64,000 bases of DNA from Gammaproteobacteria bacterium. Its GTDB lineage: Bacteria > Pseudomonadota > Gammaproteobacteria > Pseudomonadales > Halieaceae. Each line of letters starts with the position of its first letter. The first letter of the stretch is position 1. The notes beneath the pieces were generated by a model that ran no database searches, was not told where the DNA came from, and was given only the letters and a program-made list of their open reading frames with translations. Shown in pieces: positions 44,414 through 53,935 of this stretch. Made by a program: the position numbers and the translations under genes. The stretch covers positions 61,608-125,607 of the forward strand of contig JAUICG010000014.1 in the NCBI GenBank assembly GCA_030427485.1, written 5' to 3'.

Positions 44414-45473
44414 ATCTCTCTTGGTAACCGGGGCCGCCGGATTTATCGGCGCGAACTTTGTGCACTACTGGATGCGGCATCATCCAGAGGACAAGGTGGT
44501 GGCCTATGACGCACTCACCTATGCGGGCAATCGCGCCAACCTCGAGCCGCTGCGCGACAATAAAAACTTCCATTTCATACACGCCGACATCTGTGACTAC
44601 GACAGCGTGTTGCAGGCGCTGCGCGAGCACGCGGTGGATACGGTAGTCCATTTTGCAGCGGAGAGCCACGTCGACCGCTCGATTACCGGCCCGGATGCCT
44701 TTATTGAAACCAACATCGTCGGCACGCACACCCTGTTAAAGGCGGCGCGGGAAGCCTGGCTGTCCGGCGGCAAGTCGCAGCCTCACCGCTTCCATCACGT
44801 GTCCACCGATGAGGTGTACGGGTCCCTGAGCGCGGATGCACCGGGGTTTCACGAGCAGCAGAAATACGAGCCGAATTCACCGTATTCCGCCAGCAAGGCC
44901 GCTTCCGATCACCTGGTGCGGGCCTATCACCACACCTACGGTTTGCAGGTAAGCACCAGCAACTGCTCCAACAACTACGGGCCCTACCACTTTCCGGAAA
45001 AACTGATCCCGCTATGCCTGACCAATATCCTGCGCGGCCGCGCCCTGCCCGTTTACGGTGACGGCAGTAATATCCGCGACTGGTTGTACGTGGAGGACCA
45101 TTGCCGGGGCATTGAACTGGTGCTGTTGCAGGGCGAGGTAGGGGAAACGTACAACATTGGCGGCAACAACGAGTGGAACAACCTGGATATCGTGCACCTG
45201 CTGTGCGATCAGATGGACGCACGCTTTGCCGCGGACGCTTCCCTGGCCGCCCGTTTCCCGGATGCGCCGGGGAGCACGGGTCGCAGCGCCCGTGAATTGA
45301 TCACGTTTGTCGAGGACCGCGCCGGACACGACTGGCGCTACGCGATTGATGCCGCCCGTATCATGGGCGAATTGGGCTACAAGCCGCGCGAGAGTTTCGA
45401 AACGGGGCTGGAGCGCACGCTGGACTGGTACCTTGCCAACGAGGACTGGTGGCGGCCGCTGCTGCCGGCGTGA
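44406..45473 (+). CDS. rfbB: dTDP-glucose 4,6-dehydratase
   Basis: 355 aa extended SDR, the second step of dTDP-rhamnose synthesis. Cofactor motif TGAAGFIGANF, VHFAAESHVDRSI, catalytic STDEVYGS and YSASKAASDH are all visible. ATG 44406 lies inside the end of rfbD; the frame extends upstream to 44337 without a credible start. It ends one base before the stop of the convergent rfbC. Confidence 0.96.
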   Translation: MPKSLLVTGAAGFIGANFVHYWMRHHPEDKVVAYDALTYAGNRANLEPLRDNKNFHFIHADICDYDSVLQALREHAVDTVVHFAAESHVDRSITGPDAFIETNIVGTHTLLKAAREAWLSGGKSQPHRFHHVSTDEVYGSLSADAPGFHEQQKYEPNSPYSASKAASDHLVRAYHHTYGLQVSTSNCSNNYGPYHFPEKLIPLCLTNILRGRALPVYGDGSNIRDWLYVEDHCRGIELVLLQGEVGETYNIGGNNEWNNLDIVHLLCDQMDARFAADASLAARFPDAPGSTGRSARELITFVEDRAGHDWRYAIDAARIMGELGYKPRESFETGLERTLDWYLANEDWWRPLLPA

Positions 45474-46022
45474 TCAGTCAAAGCGTGGGCAGTCTTCCCA
45501 GCTATGCCCTTCCCCATCCTTGGCAGACAGTTGCGGTGTTTCCCCTGCGGGCACCGGCCACTTGATGTTCACCGTAGGATCGTCCCAGGCCAGGGTTTGC
45601 TCGCTGGCCGGGTGGTAGCTGTCCGTGCACTTGTAGAGAAAGTCCGCGTACTCGGAGGTAACGTAGAAGCCGTGGGCAAACCCCGGCGGAACCCACAGCA
45701 TGCGCTGGTTCTCGGCGCTGAGACTCAGGCCGAACCACTGGCCCAGCGTCGGTGAACTCTGGCGCAGGTCAACGGCCACGTCGAATACCTCACCAGAGGT
45801 GACCCTTACCAGTTTTCCCTGGGTGTGTTCCATCTGGAAATGCAGGCCACGCAGGATACCGCGCGCGGACCGGCTGTGGTTGTCCTGCACGAAATCGAGA
45901 TCAAAGCCCGCCTCGCGGAATTTCTCGCGATTCCAGGTTTCCAGGAAAAAACCGCGCTGGTCGCCAAAGACGGTAGGTTCGAGTATGTAGACATCCTTAA
46001 GCGGGGTTTCCAGGAACTTCAT
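45474..46022 (-). CDS. rfbC: dTDP-4-dehydrorhamnose 3,5-epimerase
   Basis: 182 aa cupin-fold epimerase. Family segments: [34 protein letters not shown] (with the catalytic His and neighbours), [11 protein letters not shown] and the C-terminal [14 protein letters not shown] 46022 overlaps the rfbA stop by 4 bp (ATGA), so translation is coupled to rfbA. Upstream residues in the open frame are the rfbA sequence in another frame. Confidence 0.95.
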   Translation of the reverse strand: MKFLETPLKDVYILEPTVFGDQRGFFLETWNREKFREAGFDLDFVQDNHSRSARGILRGLHFQMEHTQGKLVRVTSGEVFDVAVDLRQSSPTLGQWFGLSLSAENQRMLWVPPGFAHGFYVTSEYADFLYKCTDSYHPASEQTLAWDDPTVNIKWPVPAGETPQLSAKDGEGHSWEDCPRFD

Positions 46023-46918
46023 GCGAACACCACTCCGTCTTCTCTCAGCAGGTTTTTCAGGTACAGGCCGTAGCCACTCTTCTCCAGCGGTGCGGCCAGC
46101 GCCAGCAATTGTTCCGCGTCGATATAGCCCTTGCGATAGGCGACTTCTTCCGGGCAGGCGATCTTCAAGCCCTGGCGCTCTTCCACCACCCGGATGAAAT
46201 TGGCGGCATCGAGCAGGGAGTTGTGAGTACCGGTATCCAGCCACGCTGTACCCCGGCTCATCACCTCCACGCGCAGGTCGCCGCGTTCCAGATAGGCCTT
46301 GTTGACATCCGTTATTTCCAGTTCACCGCGATGGGACGGGCGCACGGCCTTGGCGATCTCGACCACGTCGTTATCATAGAAGTACAGCCCGGTGACGGCG
46401 TAGTGAGAGCGTGGGTTGGCCGGCTTCTCTTCGATATTCTCGGCCACGCCGTTTTTGTCGAAGCTGACCACCCCATAGCGTTCCGGGTCCTGCACATAGT
46501 AAGCGAAGACTGATGCGCCGCTATCCCGGCTGGCGGCGCTGGTCAGTTTCTGCGAAAAGCCCCCGCCGTAGAAAATGTTGTCACCCAGGACCAGACTGGC
46601 CGGTGAGCTGCCGATGAACTCCTCCCCCAGGATGAATGCCTGGGCCAGGCCGTCCGGGCTGGGCTGGACCGTATACTGGATGTTGACGCCCCAGCACGAG
46701 CCATCGCCGAGGAGTTCGCTGAAGGCAGCCTGATCGCGCGGCGTGGTGATCACCAGGATATCGCGTATGCCGGCCAACATGAGGGTGGCCAGCGGGTAGT
46801 AGATCATGGGTTTGTCGTATACCGGCATCAGTTGCTTGCTGACGGTACTGGTCAGGGGGTGCAGGCGGGTGCCGGATCCGCCCGCCAGTATCAGGCCCTT
46901 GTAGGCTTTGGCTGTCAT
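46019..46918 (-). CDS. rfbA: Glucose-1-phosphate thymidylyltransferase
   Basis: 299 aa nucleotidyltransferase making dTDP-glucose, the first step of the rhamnose pathway. The signature [13 protein letters not shown] and the metal site VLGDNIFYG are present, as is [22 protein letters not shown] 46918 begins at the usual distance before the nucleotide loop. First gene of the rfbAC pair; a TATAAT on this strand at 46955-46950 lies about 30 nt upstream. Confidence 0.95.
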   Translation of the reverse strand: MTAKAYKGLILAGGSGTRLHPLTSTVSKQLMPVYDKPMIYYPLATLMLAGIRDILVITTPRDQAAFSELLGDGSCWGVNIQYTVQPSPDGLAQAFILGEEFIGSSPASLVLGDNIFYGGGFSQKLTSAASRDSGASVFAYYVQDPERYGVVSFDKNGVAENIEEKPANPRSHYAVTGLYFYDNDVVEIAKAVRPSHRGELEITDVNKAYLERGDLRVEVMSRGTAWLDTGTHNSLLDAANFIRVVEERQGLKIACPEEVAYRKGYIDAEQLLALAAPLEKSGYGLYLKNLLREDGVVFA

Positions 46919-46949
46919 TTGAAAAAGTATCCTGGCTGCAAAGCGCAAG

Positions 46950-46955
46950 ATTATA
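46950..46955 (-). promoter_or_regulatory. -10 element for rfbAC
   Basis: A perfect TATAAT on the minus strand, about 32 nt upstream of the rfbA start codon. The hexamer 17 nt further upstream is a poor -35 match, so an activator or extended element may be needed. Confidence 0.45.
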
Positions 46956-47284
46956 GCGGCATCAATGCGCCGTTTGCGACCGGGAGGCCCCAGTCTGTGG
47001 GCGGATTCTCAATCCTGGCAATCGCTTGAAACATTCTGGCTGGTTCAGATTCATGGTCCGGCCCCAGGCTGCCGGGGGTGGATTTTTAACCAGTAGCTGA
47101 TTAGAATCTATCCCCTTTCGGTAATGGATTTCGAGTGGGCCGGTGCCATTCAGGGCATGTGGCCCGCCCCGAAACTGCACCATAATCCCACGTAATCACC
47201 CCATTGCGGACAGTTGAGGACGCCGCTATCTCGCATCTCGGTACAGCGCAGGACGATTTGCACCCGGCAACAGGGGCCTCGCGC
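46956..47284. other. Intergenic region between rfbA and the glycan cassette
   Basis: No gene is supported here. An in-frame extension of the glycosyltransferase reaches a TTG at 47204 but looks non-coding. A TAGAAT near 47103 could be a -10 for the cassette, without a clear -35. Confidence 0.35.
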
Positions 47285-48544
47285 GTGCCTGAACCAGCCG
47301 CCGTGCCAGCCCGCCCGCTGCGTATCGCCCTGCTGGGTTATCGCAGCCAGCCGCACGGCGGTGGCCAGGGCGTTTACCTGCGCTACCTGAGCAAGGCGCT
47401 GGTGGAGGCCGGGCACACGGTGGATGTGATTTCCGGCCCGCCCTACCCCCACCTCGACCCCAGGGTCAGGCTGATCCGGCTGCCGAGCCTGGATTTGTTC
47501 GAAAACGGGCTGGGATCGCTGCGGCCTTACCACCTCAGGTCTCTTACCAATATCATGGAATGGTTGAGCAAGCTGACAGGCGGTTTCGCCGAGCCCCGCA
47601 CCTTCGGCCGCCGGGCCGTGAAGTACCTGCGTCGGCACGGGGAGGATTACGACCTGATCCACGACAACCAGAGCCTGAGCTACGGCATGCTGGAGATCCA
47701 GAAAATGGGCCTGCCGCTGGTTACCACAATCCACCATCCCATCACCAGTGATCTGCGCATCGCCCTGTCCGCCGCGCGCAATTGGCGGGAGCGGCTATTG
47801 ATACGGCGCTGGCACTCTTTCCTGGGTATGCAGAAGAAAGTCGTCAAACAATTGCGGAATATCGTCACGGTGTCCGATTGTTCCCGGCAGGACATCGCGC
47901 GGGATTTCGGCCTGCAACCCGCCGGGATAAGCCTGGCGCACAATGGAATCGATATCGATGTGTTCAAGCCGGTGCCGGGTGTCAGGCGCAACCCCCTGCG
48001 CCTGATGGCCACCTGCTCGGCAGATGCCCCGCTCAAGGGCCTGCGGTATCTATTACACGCCTATGCCCGCTTGCTGGAGCGCTACCCCGACCTGGAATTG
48101 CTGCTGGTCAGCAAGCCCAATCCCGGCGGTAAAACCGAGCAGCTGGTGCGCCGGCTGGGACTGGTCGGCAAAGTGCGTTTCGTCAATGGCATTACCACCG
48201 AGCAAATGGTGCAGTACTATGCGGAAGCCGCGATTGCGGTGGTCCCTTCTGTATACGAGGGCTTCGGCCTGCCAGCGGGCGAAGCGATGGCCTGTGGCGT
48301 GCCGGTGGTATCGACCGATGGCGGCGCACTGCCTGAAGTCGTCGGTGATGCCGGTGTGATTGTCCCGGTGAAAAATGTCGACGCGCTGGTCGGTGCGATC
48401 GATACCCTCCTGCAGGACCCGGCAAAACGCGCCGAGCTGGGAGCGCGAGGTAAACAGAGAATAGAAGAAAATTTTTGCTGGCAGGTATGTGCCGGACAGA
48501 TGACCGAGTATTACCGACAGGTGTTGGCCCATGAAAACCGTTGA
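47285..48544 (+). CDS. Glycosyltransferase family 4
   Basis: 419 aa from GTG 47285, which has GGGG upstream; TTG 47204 and GTG 47303 are alternatives. The GT-B fold shows the N-terminal LRIALLGYRSQPHGGGQGVY with a glycine loop and the C-terminal nucleotide-sugar region VVPSVYEGFGLPAGEAMACGVPV with the E-x7-E motif. There is no signal peptide or membrane helix, so it acts in the cytosol. It overlaps the methyltransferase gene by 14 bp. Sugar donor and acceptor unknown; nearby genes suggest a methylated glycan. Confidence 0.88.
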   Translation: MPEPAAVPARPLRIALLGYRSQPHGGGQGVYLRYLSKALVEAGHTVDVISGPPYPHLDPRVRLIRLPSLDLFENGLGSLRPYHLRSLTNIMEWLSKLTGGFAEPRTFGRRAVKYLRRHGEDYDLIHDNQSLSYGMLEIQKMGLPLVTTIHHPITSDLRIALSAARNWRERLLIRRWHSFLGMQKKVVKQLRNIVTVSDCSRQDIARDFGLQPAGISLAHNGIDIDVFKPVPGVRRNPLRLMATCSADAPLKGLRYLLHAYARLLERYPDLELLLVSKPNPGGKTEQLVRRLGLVGKVRFVNGITTEQMVQYYAEAAIAVVPSVYEGFGLPAGEAMACGVPVVSTDGGALPEVVGDAGVIVPVKNVDALVGAIDTLLQDPAKRAELGARGKQRIEENFCWQVCAGQMTEYYRQVLAHENR

Positions 48545-49247
48545 TTTCGAGCGACTGCCTCTGGAAGCCGGAGATATCGTGCTGGACCTGGGCTGCGGTG
48601 AGGGCCGTCATGTGATCAGCGCCTATGTCGAGGCGGATGTGCACTCCGTAGGGGTGGATTTGTCACTGGACGACCTGAAAACCACCCGCGACCGTTTTGC
48701 CAGCTACGCGGAACCGGACAACGAGGCCAAGTCGTTCTGCCTGTCCTCGGCCAGCGCGTTGAAACTGCCCTTTGCCGACAATACCTTTGATAAAGTCATC
48801 TGCAGTGAGGTGCTGGAACATATTCCGGATTACCACGCCGCGCTGCGTGAGATCGAGCGCGTTCTCAAGCCCGGCGGTCTTTTTTGCGCCAGCGTGCCCC
48901 GCCGCTGGCCGGAAAAAATCTGCTGGGCGTTGAGCGACGGCTACTACAATGTCCCGGGCGGTCACCTGCGCATCTTTCGCAGCGATGAGTTGCGCGGTGA
49001 GATAGAGCACCTGGGTTTTACGCACTATTACCGTCACTGGGCGCACGCCCTGCATGTGCCCTTCTGGTGGCTGAAGTGCCTGTTCTGGCAGAGCCAGGAG
49101 ACCAACTGGCTGGTAAAACAATATCATCGCCTGCTGGTGTGGGACATGATGAAACGTCCGGCTTTGACCCGTATCCTGGAGCAGAGCATGAACCCCTTCA
49201 TGGGTAAGAGTGTGGTGATGTATTTTCGGAAGGAGGCAGCTTCATGA
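48531..49247 (+). CDS. SAM-dependent methyltransferase of the glycan cassette
   Basis: 238 aa, Methyltransf_11-like. Motif I is VLDLGCGEGRHVISA, the acidic beta-2 end VGVDLSLDDL, then LPFADNTFDKVICSEVLEHI and VLKPGGLFCASVPR. The C-terminal half (HAHALHVPFWWLKC-like: HWAHALHVPFWWLKC, YHRLLVWDMMKRP, LNP/MNPFMGKS) resembles, from memory, the Rv3030-type methyltransferase of the mycobacterial methylglucose lipopolysaccharide cluster. It overlaps the glycosyltransferase upstream by 14 bp and the toroid gene downstream by 4 bp. Confidence 0.85.
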   Translation: MKTVDFERLPLEAGDIVLDLGCGEGRHVISAYVEADVHSVGVDLSLDDLKTTRDRFASYAEPDNEAKSFCLSSASALKLPFADNTFDKVICSEVLEHIPDYHAALREIERVLKPGGLFCASVPRRWPEKICWALSDGYYNVPGGHLRIFRSDELRGEIEHLGFTHYYRHWAHALHVPFWWLKCLFWQSQETNWLVKQYHRLLVWDMMKRPALTRILEQSMNPFMGKSVVMYFRKEAAS

Positions 49248-50320
49248 GCGGGCTATACCTCAGTCGGGGGCTGTTTCCAGAAGAGTTCCTGCGCCCCACC
49301 GTGGAATTTATTCTCGGATGCCAAAGGGAGAGTGGCGAAATCCCGTGGTTTGACGGCGGTTATACCGATCCCTGGGACCACGTGGAGTCCGCGATGGGCC
49401 TGTCGATTGGCGGCGAGCTCGATGCGGCGCGGCGGGCCTATGCGTGGCTGGCGGAGAAGCAGCTGGACGATGGCAGCTGGTGGGCCTCGTACCGGGGTGA
49501 TGACATCGACAACGGCAATCGGCGCGAGTCCAATTTTGTAGCCTATATTGCCACCGGTGTATGGCACCACTACCTGATCAGCGCCGACAACGAGTTCCTG
49601 CGGGCCATGTGGCCGGTAGTCGACAAGGCCATTGGCTTCGTTTTGAGCCTGCAATCCGAGCACGGTGAAATCGATTGGGCCGTGGACAGTTCTGGACAGC
49701 CCAAGGGCGACGCGCTCGTCACGGGTTGCAGCTCCATCTACAAGAGCCTGGAGTGTGCGCACAATATCGCGATCACCCTGGGAGAGGAGCGCGCTCACTG
49801 GTTGACGGCGCGCACCCGCCTGGGCAAAGCCCTGCGCCACAAACCCGAGCGCTTCGATCGTACCTGGGAGAGTAAATCCCGCTACTCCATGGACTGGTTC
49901 TATCCGGTGCTGGCGGGCGTATACAGCGGCGCCGCCGCGCGTGCGCGGCTGGCGGCCCGATGGGATGAATTCGTGGAGGATGGCCTGGGCTGTCGCTGCG
50001 AAAAGCAGGAGCCATGGGTAACCATTGCCGAGAGCTGTGAGCTGGTGATGGCCCTGCTGGCCGCCGGTGATCACGCGCGGGCAGTGGAAGTCTACAGCTG
50101 GCTGCAGCAATGGCGCACCAACGACGGTTCCTACTGGACCGGTTACCAGCTGGTGGAAGACCTGTTGTGGCCGGATGAGCGACCCACATGGACCGCCGGG
50201 GCCATTATGCTGGCAGCGGACGCCCTCACCAAGCACACCGCGGCATCCGGCTTGTTCTGCAGCGTGAAGTTACTGGATGAGCGCGAAGAGGAGCGCGAAC
50301 GCCGCATCCTGGTGGATTGA
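49244..50320 (+). CDS. Alpha-alpha toroid protein of the glycan cassette (prenyltransferase/glycosidase-like)
   Basis: 358 aa, cytosolic. It has repeated helix-pair units with QLDDGSWW, WFDGGYTDPWDHVESAM, NFVAYIATGVWHHY, DWFYPVLAGVYSG and NDGSYWTGYQ, a pattern of Trp/Asp/Gly-rich turns typical of (alpha/alpha)6 barrels. Databases often call such proteins prenyl- or phenyltransferase-like, but the fold is equally that of glycoside hydrolases. Start ATG overlaps the methyltransferase by 4 bp. Trimming or hydrolysis of a glycan is my inference from the operon. Confidence 0.7.
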   Translation: MSGLYLSRGLFPEEFLRPTVEFILGCQRESGEIPWFDGGYTDPWDHVESAMGLSIGGELDAARRAYAWLAEKQLDDGSWWASYRGDDIDNGNRRESNFVAYIATGVWHHYLISADNEFLRAMWPVVDKAIGFVLSLQSEHGEIDWAVDSSGQPKGDALVTGCSSIYKSLECAHNIAITLGEERAHWLTARTRLGKALRHKPERFDRTWESKSRYSMDWFYPVLAGVYSGAAARARLAARWDEFVEDGLGCRCEKQEPWVTIAESCELVMALLAAGDHARAVEVYSWLQQWRTNDGSYWTGYQLVEDLLWPDERPTWTAGAIMLAADALTKHTAASGLFCSVKLLDEREEERERRILVD

Positions 50321-50341
50321 TCTCCCGGCGGCCGGCACCCC

Positions 50342-50965
50342 CTACAGTCGCCGCAACAGGCCCAGGCTATTGATCCGCCCCAGGTCCTCGAACAGTCCGG
50401 AGGACCGCGCCATGCGGTATATCGCGTAGGGCGCCTGTCCGCCCTGATGGGCATCATCGAACAGGTCGTGAATTGCCAGCACACCGCCGCGCATCAGGTG
50501 GCCCGTCCAGCAGCGGTAATCGGTGAGCGCGGCCGCCAGACTGTGGCCGCCATCGATAAACACCATCGCCAGTGGGGTTCGCCAGTGCCTCGCCGCGGCC
50601 TCTGAGCCCGCCACGAGCGGCACGACCACCTCATCCAGCCCGGCACGGTGGATATTGCCGCGAAACTCCCGGAAGCTGTCCATGACGTCCCCGTCGGCAT
50701 CGTACAGTGCCGGGTCGTGGAAAAGCTCGCCCAGCTGGTGTTCCTCCGACCCCCGGTGATGATCCAGCGCGAACACCGTGCTGTTGTTGCGGCGACAGGC
50801 CAGACCCAGGTAAATGGTGGACTTGCCGCAGTAGCTGCCGATTTCCAGCACCGGCCCGCGGGCGCTGAGCTGCAGGGCATGCTGGTACAGCGCCTGTCCC
50901 TCGTCCTCCGCCAGGAAACCCTTGACGCGGTCGATGTCGGCCGGCAGGTCGGGGATCATGGACAC
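50342..50965 (-). CDS. SAM-dependent methyltransferase, macrocin O-methyltransferase-like
   Basis: 207 aa. Motif I is VLEIGSYCGKSTIYLGLA, the beta-2 acidic end is FALDHHRGSEEHQ, and VFIDGGHSLAAALTDY with the DxxH-like metal residues matches the macrocin/TylF type of metal-dependent sugar O-methyltransferases. GGVLAIHDLFDD follows. It is convergent with the toroid gene 21 bp away. GTG 50965 was taken; ATG 50959 is two codons later. Sugar O-methylation of the cassette product is a reasonable proposal. Confidence 0.8.
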   Translation of the reverse strand: MSMIPDLPADIDRVKGFLAEDEGQALYQHALQLSARGPVLEIGSYCGKSTIYLGLACRRNNSTVFALDHHRGSEEHQLGELFHDPALYDADGDVMDSFREFRGNIHRAGLDEVVVPLVAGSEAAARHWRTPLAMVFIDGGHSLAAALTDYRCWTGHLMRGGVLAIHDLFDDAHQGGQAPYAIYRMARSSGLFEDLGRINSLGLLRRL

Positions 50966-50979
50966 AGCGCCGTGCCCTG

Positions 50980-52401
50980 TTATTTAGGCGCTGTTACCGA
51001 GGTCGCCGTGGGTGCGGTGGGCGGGACCATGAAGGAGTCCAGCCTGATGATGTCCTGCGGACTGAGTAATCCGGCCTGCTCCTTGAGCCGCATCAGGTTG
51101 AGGACATAGTCGTAACGGCTGTTGGCGTAGTCCCGCTCGGCCTGGAACAGGGTGTTCTGCGCATTGAGCACATCGACGACGTTGCGGGTACCGACCTCGT
51201 AGCCCGCCTGGGTGGCGTCCAGTGAACTCCGGGACGACACGATGCTCTGTTTGCGCGCGGCGATGCGGGAGACGTCGCTCAGCACCGTCATGTGCAGCGA
51301 GCGCGTATTCGTCACGGTGTTGCGTTGCAGGTTTATCAGCTGCTCGCGCGAGGCGTTGTATTGCTGCGCCGATTGGCGGCGATTGGCGCTGATGGCGCCA
51401 CCGCTGAACAGGGGCACGTTGACGCTGATCTGCCAGGCCGTTTCCTCTACCGTGCTGTCCGGCTGGGTGGAGAACAGGCTTTCAGGTCTGCTCCTGAAAG
51501 TACCGTCGACGTCGTAGTCCGAGTATTCGTAGCTGCCGGTGACCGTCGGTGCGTGTTCCATCTTGAATGCCTTGGCATTCTGCCGCGCCGCCTCGGCGCG
51601 GTAGCGCGCCGCCTGCAGTTCAAAATTGTTTGCCAGTGAAAAATCCACCCAGGCCGCACGGTCGATCGGGTCCGGCGGCAGGATTTTGAAGTCGTCCACC
51701 AGCACATTGAGGTTGGACTGGGGCTGGCCAGTCAATACCGAGAGGCGCTCCAGCGCGACGGAGACATTGTTTTCGTCCACGATCCGGTTGACCTGGGAGA
51801 GGTCGCGCGCCGCCTGTGCTTCATACACGTCGGTAATCGCGATCAGGCCGACCTCGAAACGCTGCTGGGTCTGCTCCAGCTGGCGCTCAAAGGCGCGCTC
51901 CGTCGCCTGTGACGCCGCGAGGTTGTCCTGCGCCCGCAGTACCAGCAGGTACGCCTCTACAACCCTGACGATCAGGTTTTGCTGGTTGGACGCGAAGGTC
52001 GCCTCCGCCTCCTTGGTGACCTCCTTGCCGGATTGGAAGCTGAACCAGGCGGACAAATCGAACAGCGCCTGGTTGAGTGAGACTGCGTAGCCGTCGGTAT
52101 CGGTATCGCGATTCGTGGATGTGGTACCGGTGGTGAACATGCCGCCCTCGGAAATAACGCTCTGTCCCTTGTTATCGACGTCGGCGTTGCGATAGCTGTA
52201 GCTGGTGCTTATCTGGGGCAGCAGCGCGGAGCGCGCGAGGTTCTCGGTTTCGCGGTTGGCCAGGTAGGTCGCTTCTTCAGCCTTTATCTGAGCGTCGTTT
52301 TCCAGCGCCAGTTCATAAATATCGCGCAGTGAATCAGCCTGTGAACTGGCGCAAAAAAGCGAGAGTGTCAGCGACGAGAGCGCGACAAGCAGATTTTTCA
52401 T
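50980..52401 (-). CDS. tolC: TolC family outer membrane channel
   Basis: 473 aa with a signal peptide (residues 1-22, ASSQA). The two homologous TolC halves are visible, starting with LRDIYELALENDAQIKAEEA and LVRVVEAYLLVLRAQDNL, with long heptad helices; the second half includes RNVVDVLNAQNTLFQAERDYA. It forms the outer-membrane exit duct for RND, ABC and MFS tripartite systems, which may include the pump at 16551. It stands next to the DUF1249-cpdA-parE genes as tolC does in enterobacteria and pseudomonads. Confidence 0.93.
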   Translation of the reverse strand: MKNLLVALSSLTLSLFCASSQADSLRDIYELALENDAQIKAEEATYLANRETENLARSALLPQISTSYSYRNADVDNKGQSVISEGGMFTTGTTSTNRDTDTDGYAVSLNQALFDLSAWFSFQSGKEVTKEAEATFASNQQNLIVRVVEAYLLVLRAQDNLAASQATERAFERQLEQTQQRFEVGLIAITDVYEAQAARDLSQVNRIVDENNVSVALERLSVLTGQPQSNLNVLVDDFKILPPDPIDRAAWVDFSLANNFELQAARYRAEAARQNAKAFKMEHAPTVTGSYEYSDYDVDGTFRSRPESLFSTQPDSTVEETAWQISVNVPLFSGGAISANRRQSAQQYNASREQLINLQRNTVTNTRSLHMTVLSDVSRIAARKQSIVSSRSSLDATQAGYEVGTRNVVDVLNAQNTLFQAERDYANSRYDYVLNLMRLKEQAGLLSPQDIIRLDSFMVPPTAPTATSVTAPK

Positions 52402-52617
52402 GCAATAATCCCCGAAGATACCGATCTGTCCTGTGGAGCCGCAGTTTAACAGCCTCCGGTCTGTGATGCATACACCGAAACGGCAATCAAGAGGTGCAGT
52501 TACCCGCGGTTTGTGCGATCTTAGATCATGGGTTTGGGGGTGCCCTGCCGTGGTAGGTTGCCGGTACCCCCGCTATATTTACTCGGAATTGAAAGAGACT
52601 GTGCTCTGGAATAGCTA

Positions 52618-53079
52618 GTGCAAACGCTGAAGAAACCGCCATTCAAGCTGGATTTAACAGAGCTGCATGCCATCTGTGACGCCAACTACCTGCGCCTGTT
52701 GCGTCTGTTCCCCGACTATGAAAACCGCAATTCGCGGGAGCTTCTCGTCGGCGCCGCGATAGTGGATCTGGCTGTGGTGGAGCGCTGTCGTTACACCACC
52801 GTGTTCCGTTTGCACCAGCAGCGCGCCGAGTCCCGCTGGCTGGAGCAATTGCGCGTGGAGGTCCGGGCCTATCACGATGTGCGTATGCTGGAGGTCACGG
52901 TGTTCCAGTCCGCCCGGAAGGTGGCCGCGCGCTATCGCTATCCCAACGCCCACATGTTTGCGCAGGATGAAAAATACCAGCAGAACCGCTTTCTGGCCGA
53001 CTGGCTCGAACACTGCCTGCAAAACGGGCGCACGGCCATTGATGTCGGTGCGTCGCCGACGGATTCCAGATCCGGTTAA
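52618..53079 (+). CDS. DUF1249 family protein
   Basis: 153 aa from a GTG. Family features visible are ICDANYLRLLRLFPDYENRN and the basic/aromatic core RVEVRAYHDVRMLEVTVFQS followed by YRYPNAHMFAQDEKYQQNRF. Function unknown (E. coli YqiB). It precedes cpdA by 16 bp, the normal order in gammaproteobacteria, but the nudF gene that usually stands immediately upstream is absent: the 216 bp to tolC hold nothing recognisable. Confidence 0.85.
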   Translation: MQTLKKPPFKLDLTELHAICDANYLRLLRLFPDYENRNSRELLVGAAIVDLAVVERCRYTTVFRLHQQRAESRWLEQLRVEVRAYHDVRMLEVTVFQSARKVAARYRYPNAHMFAQDEKYQQNRFLADWLEHCLQNGRTAIDVGASPTDSRSG

Positions 53080-53095
53080 GCTCGCCCGCATCCCG

Positions 53096-53935
53096 ATGCC
53101 ACAATCCCGCCACAATGTTCAGCATGTAGAGACCGCGGATGACGTCGTCTGCCTCGTGCAACTGACCGATACCCATTTGTGTCAGTCGCGCGGCGGTACG
53201 CTACTGGGCATGGATACCGACCACTCCCTGCAGGCCGTCATCAACCTGGTAAAAAAAGAGCGCCCGCGGCTGCATCTCCTGCTTGGCACGGGAGACCTCG
53301 CTGACGGCGGAGCGCGCTCCGCCTATGACCGCCTGCAGGTCTACTTCGACCAGTTGAGCCCGCATAACTACTGGCTGCCTGGCAACCACGATCAGCGCGA
53401 CGCAATGCTGGCCGCGGCCAGCCACCCCGATCGCCTGTGCAAGGAAATCCGCGTTGGCCGTTGGCAGGTTCTGCTGCTGGATTCACAGGTGCCGGGCCAG
53501 GTAGGCGGCGCACTGGGCGAGGTCGAGTTGGCACTGCTGGAAAACGCGTTACAGGCCGCGCGGCAGCAGGCGCTGCACACCCTGGTTTGCCTGCACCACC
53601 AGCCGGTGACTATCGGTTGTGGTTGGCTGGACGAGCAAATGGTGGCTGACTGTGAAGCTTTTTTTGCCGTGCTGGATCAGTATAGCGGCGTGCGCGCGGT
53701 GTTGTGGGGGCACGTTCACCAGGAGATCGACCGTCAGCGCAATGGCGTGCGCCTGCTGGCATCGCCGTCGACCTGCGTACAGTTCGCCGCGGGCTGTGCA
53801 AACTTCAAGGCCGACGACCAGCCGCCCGGCTACCGCTGGCTGGAACTGCACAGCGACGGGCGGGTTGAAACCGCGGTATCCAGGGTTCGGGATATACAAT
53901 TCGAGGTTGAGCTCGACTCGGGCGGTTACTTATAG
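53096..53935 (+). CDS. cpdA: 3',5'-cyclic-AMP phosphodiesterase
   Basis: 279 aa metallophosphoesterase that breaks down cAMP. All blocks are present: LTDTHLCQ (DxH), LLGTGDLADGGA (GDxxD), WLPGNHDQRD (GNHD), CLHHQPV and WGHVHQEID (GHxH). The frame is open to 52877, but ATG 53096 lies after the DUF1249 stop. The yqiA esterase gene that normally separates cpdA from parE is missing; parE starts 71 bp later. Confidence 0.93.
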   Translation: MPQSRHNVQHVETADDVVCLVQLTDTHLCQSRGGTLLGMDTDHSLQAVINLVKKERPRLHLLLGTGDLADGGARSAYDRLQVYFDQLSPHNYWLPGNHDQRDAMLAAASHPDRLCKEIRVGRWQVLLLDSQVPGQVGGALGEVELALLENALQAARQQALHTLVCLHHQPVTIGCGWLDEQMVADCEAFFAVLDQYSGVRAVLWGHVHQEIDRQRNGVRLLASPSTCVQFAAGCANFKADDQPPGYRWLELHSDGRVETAVSRVRDIQFEVELDSGGYL

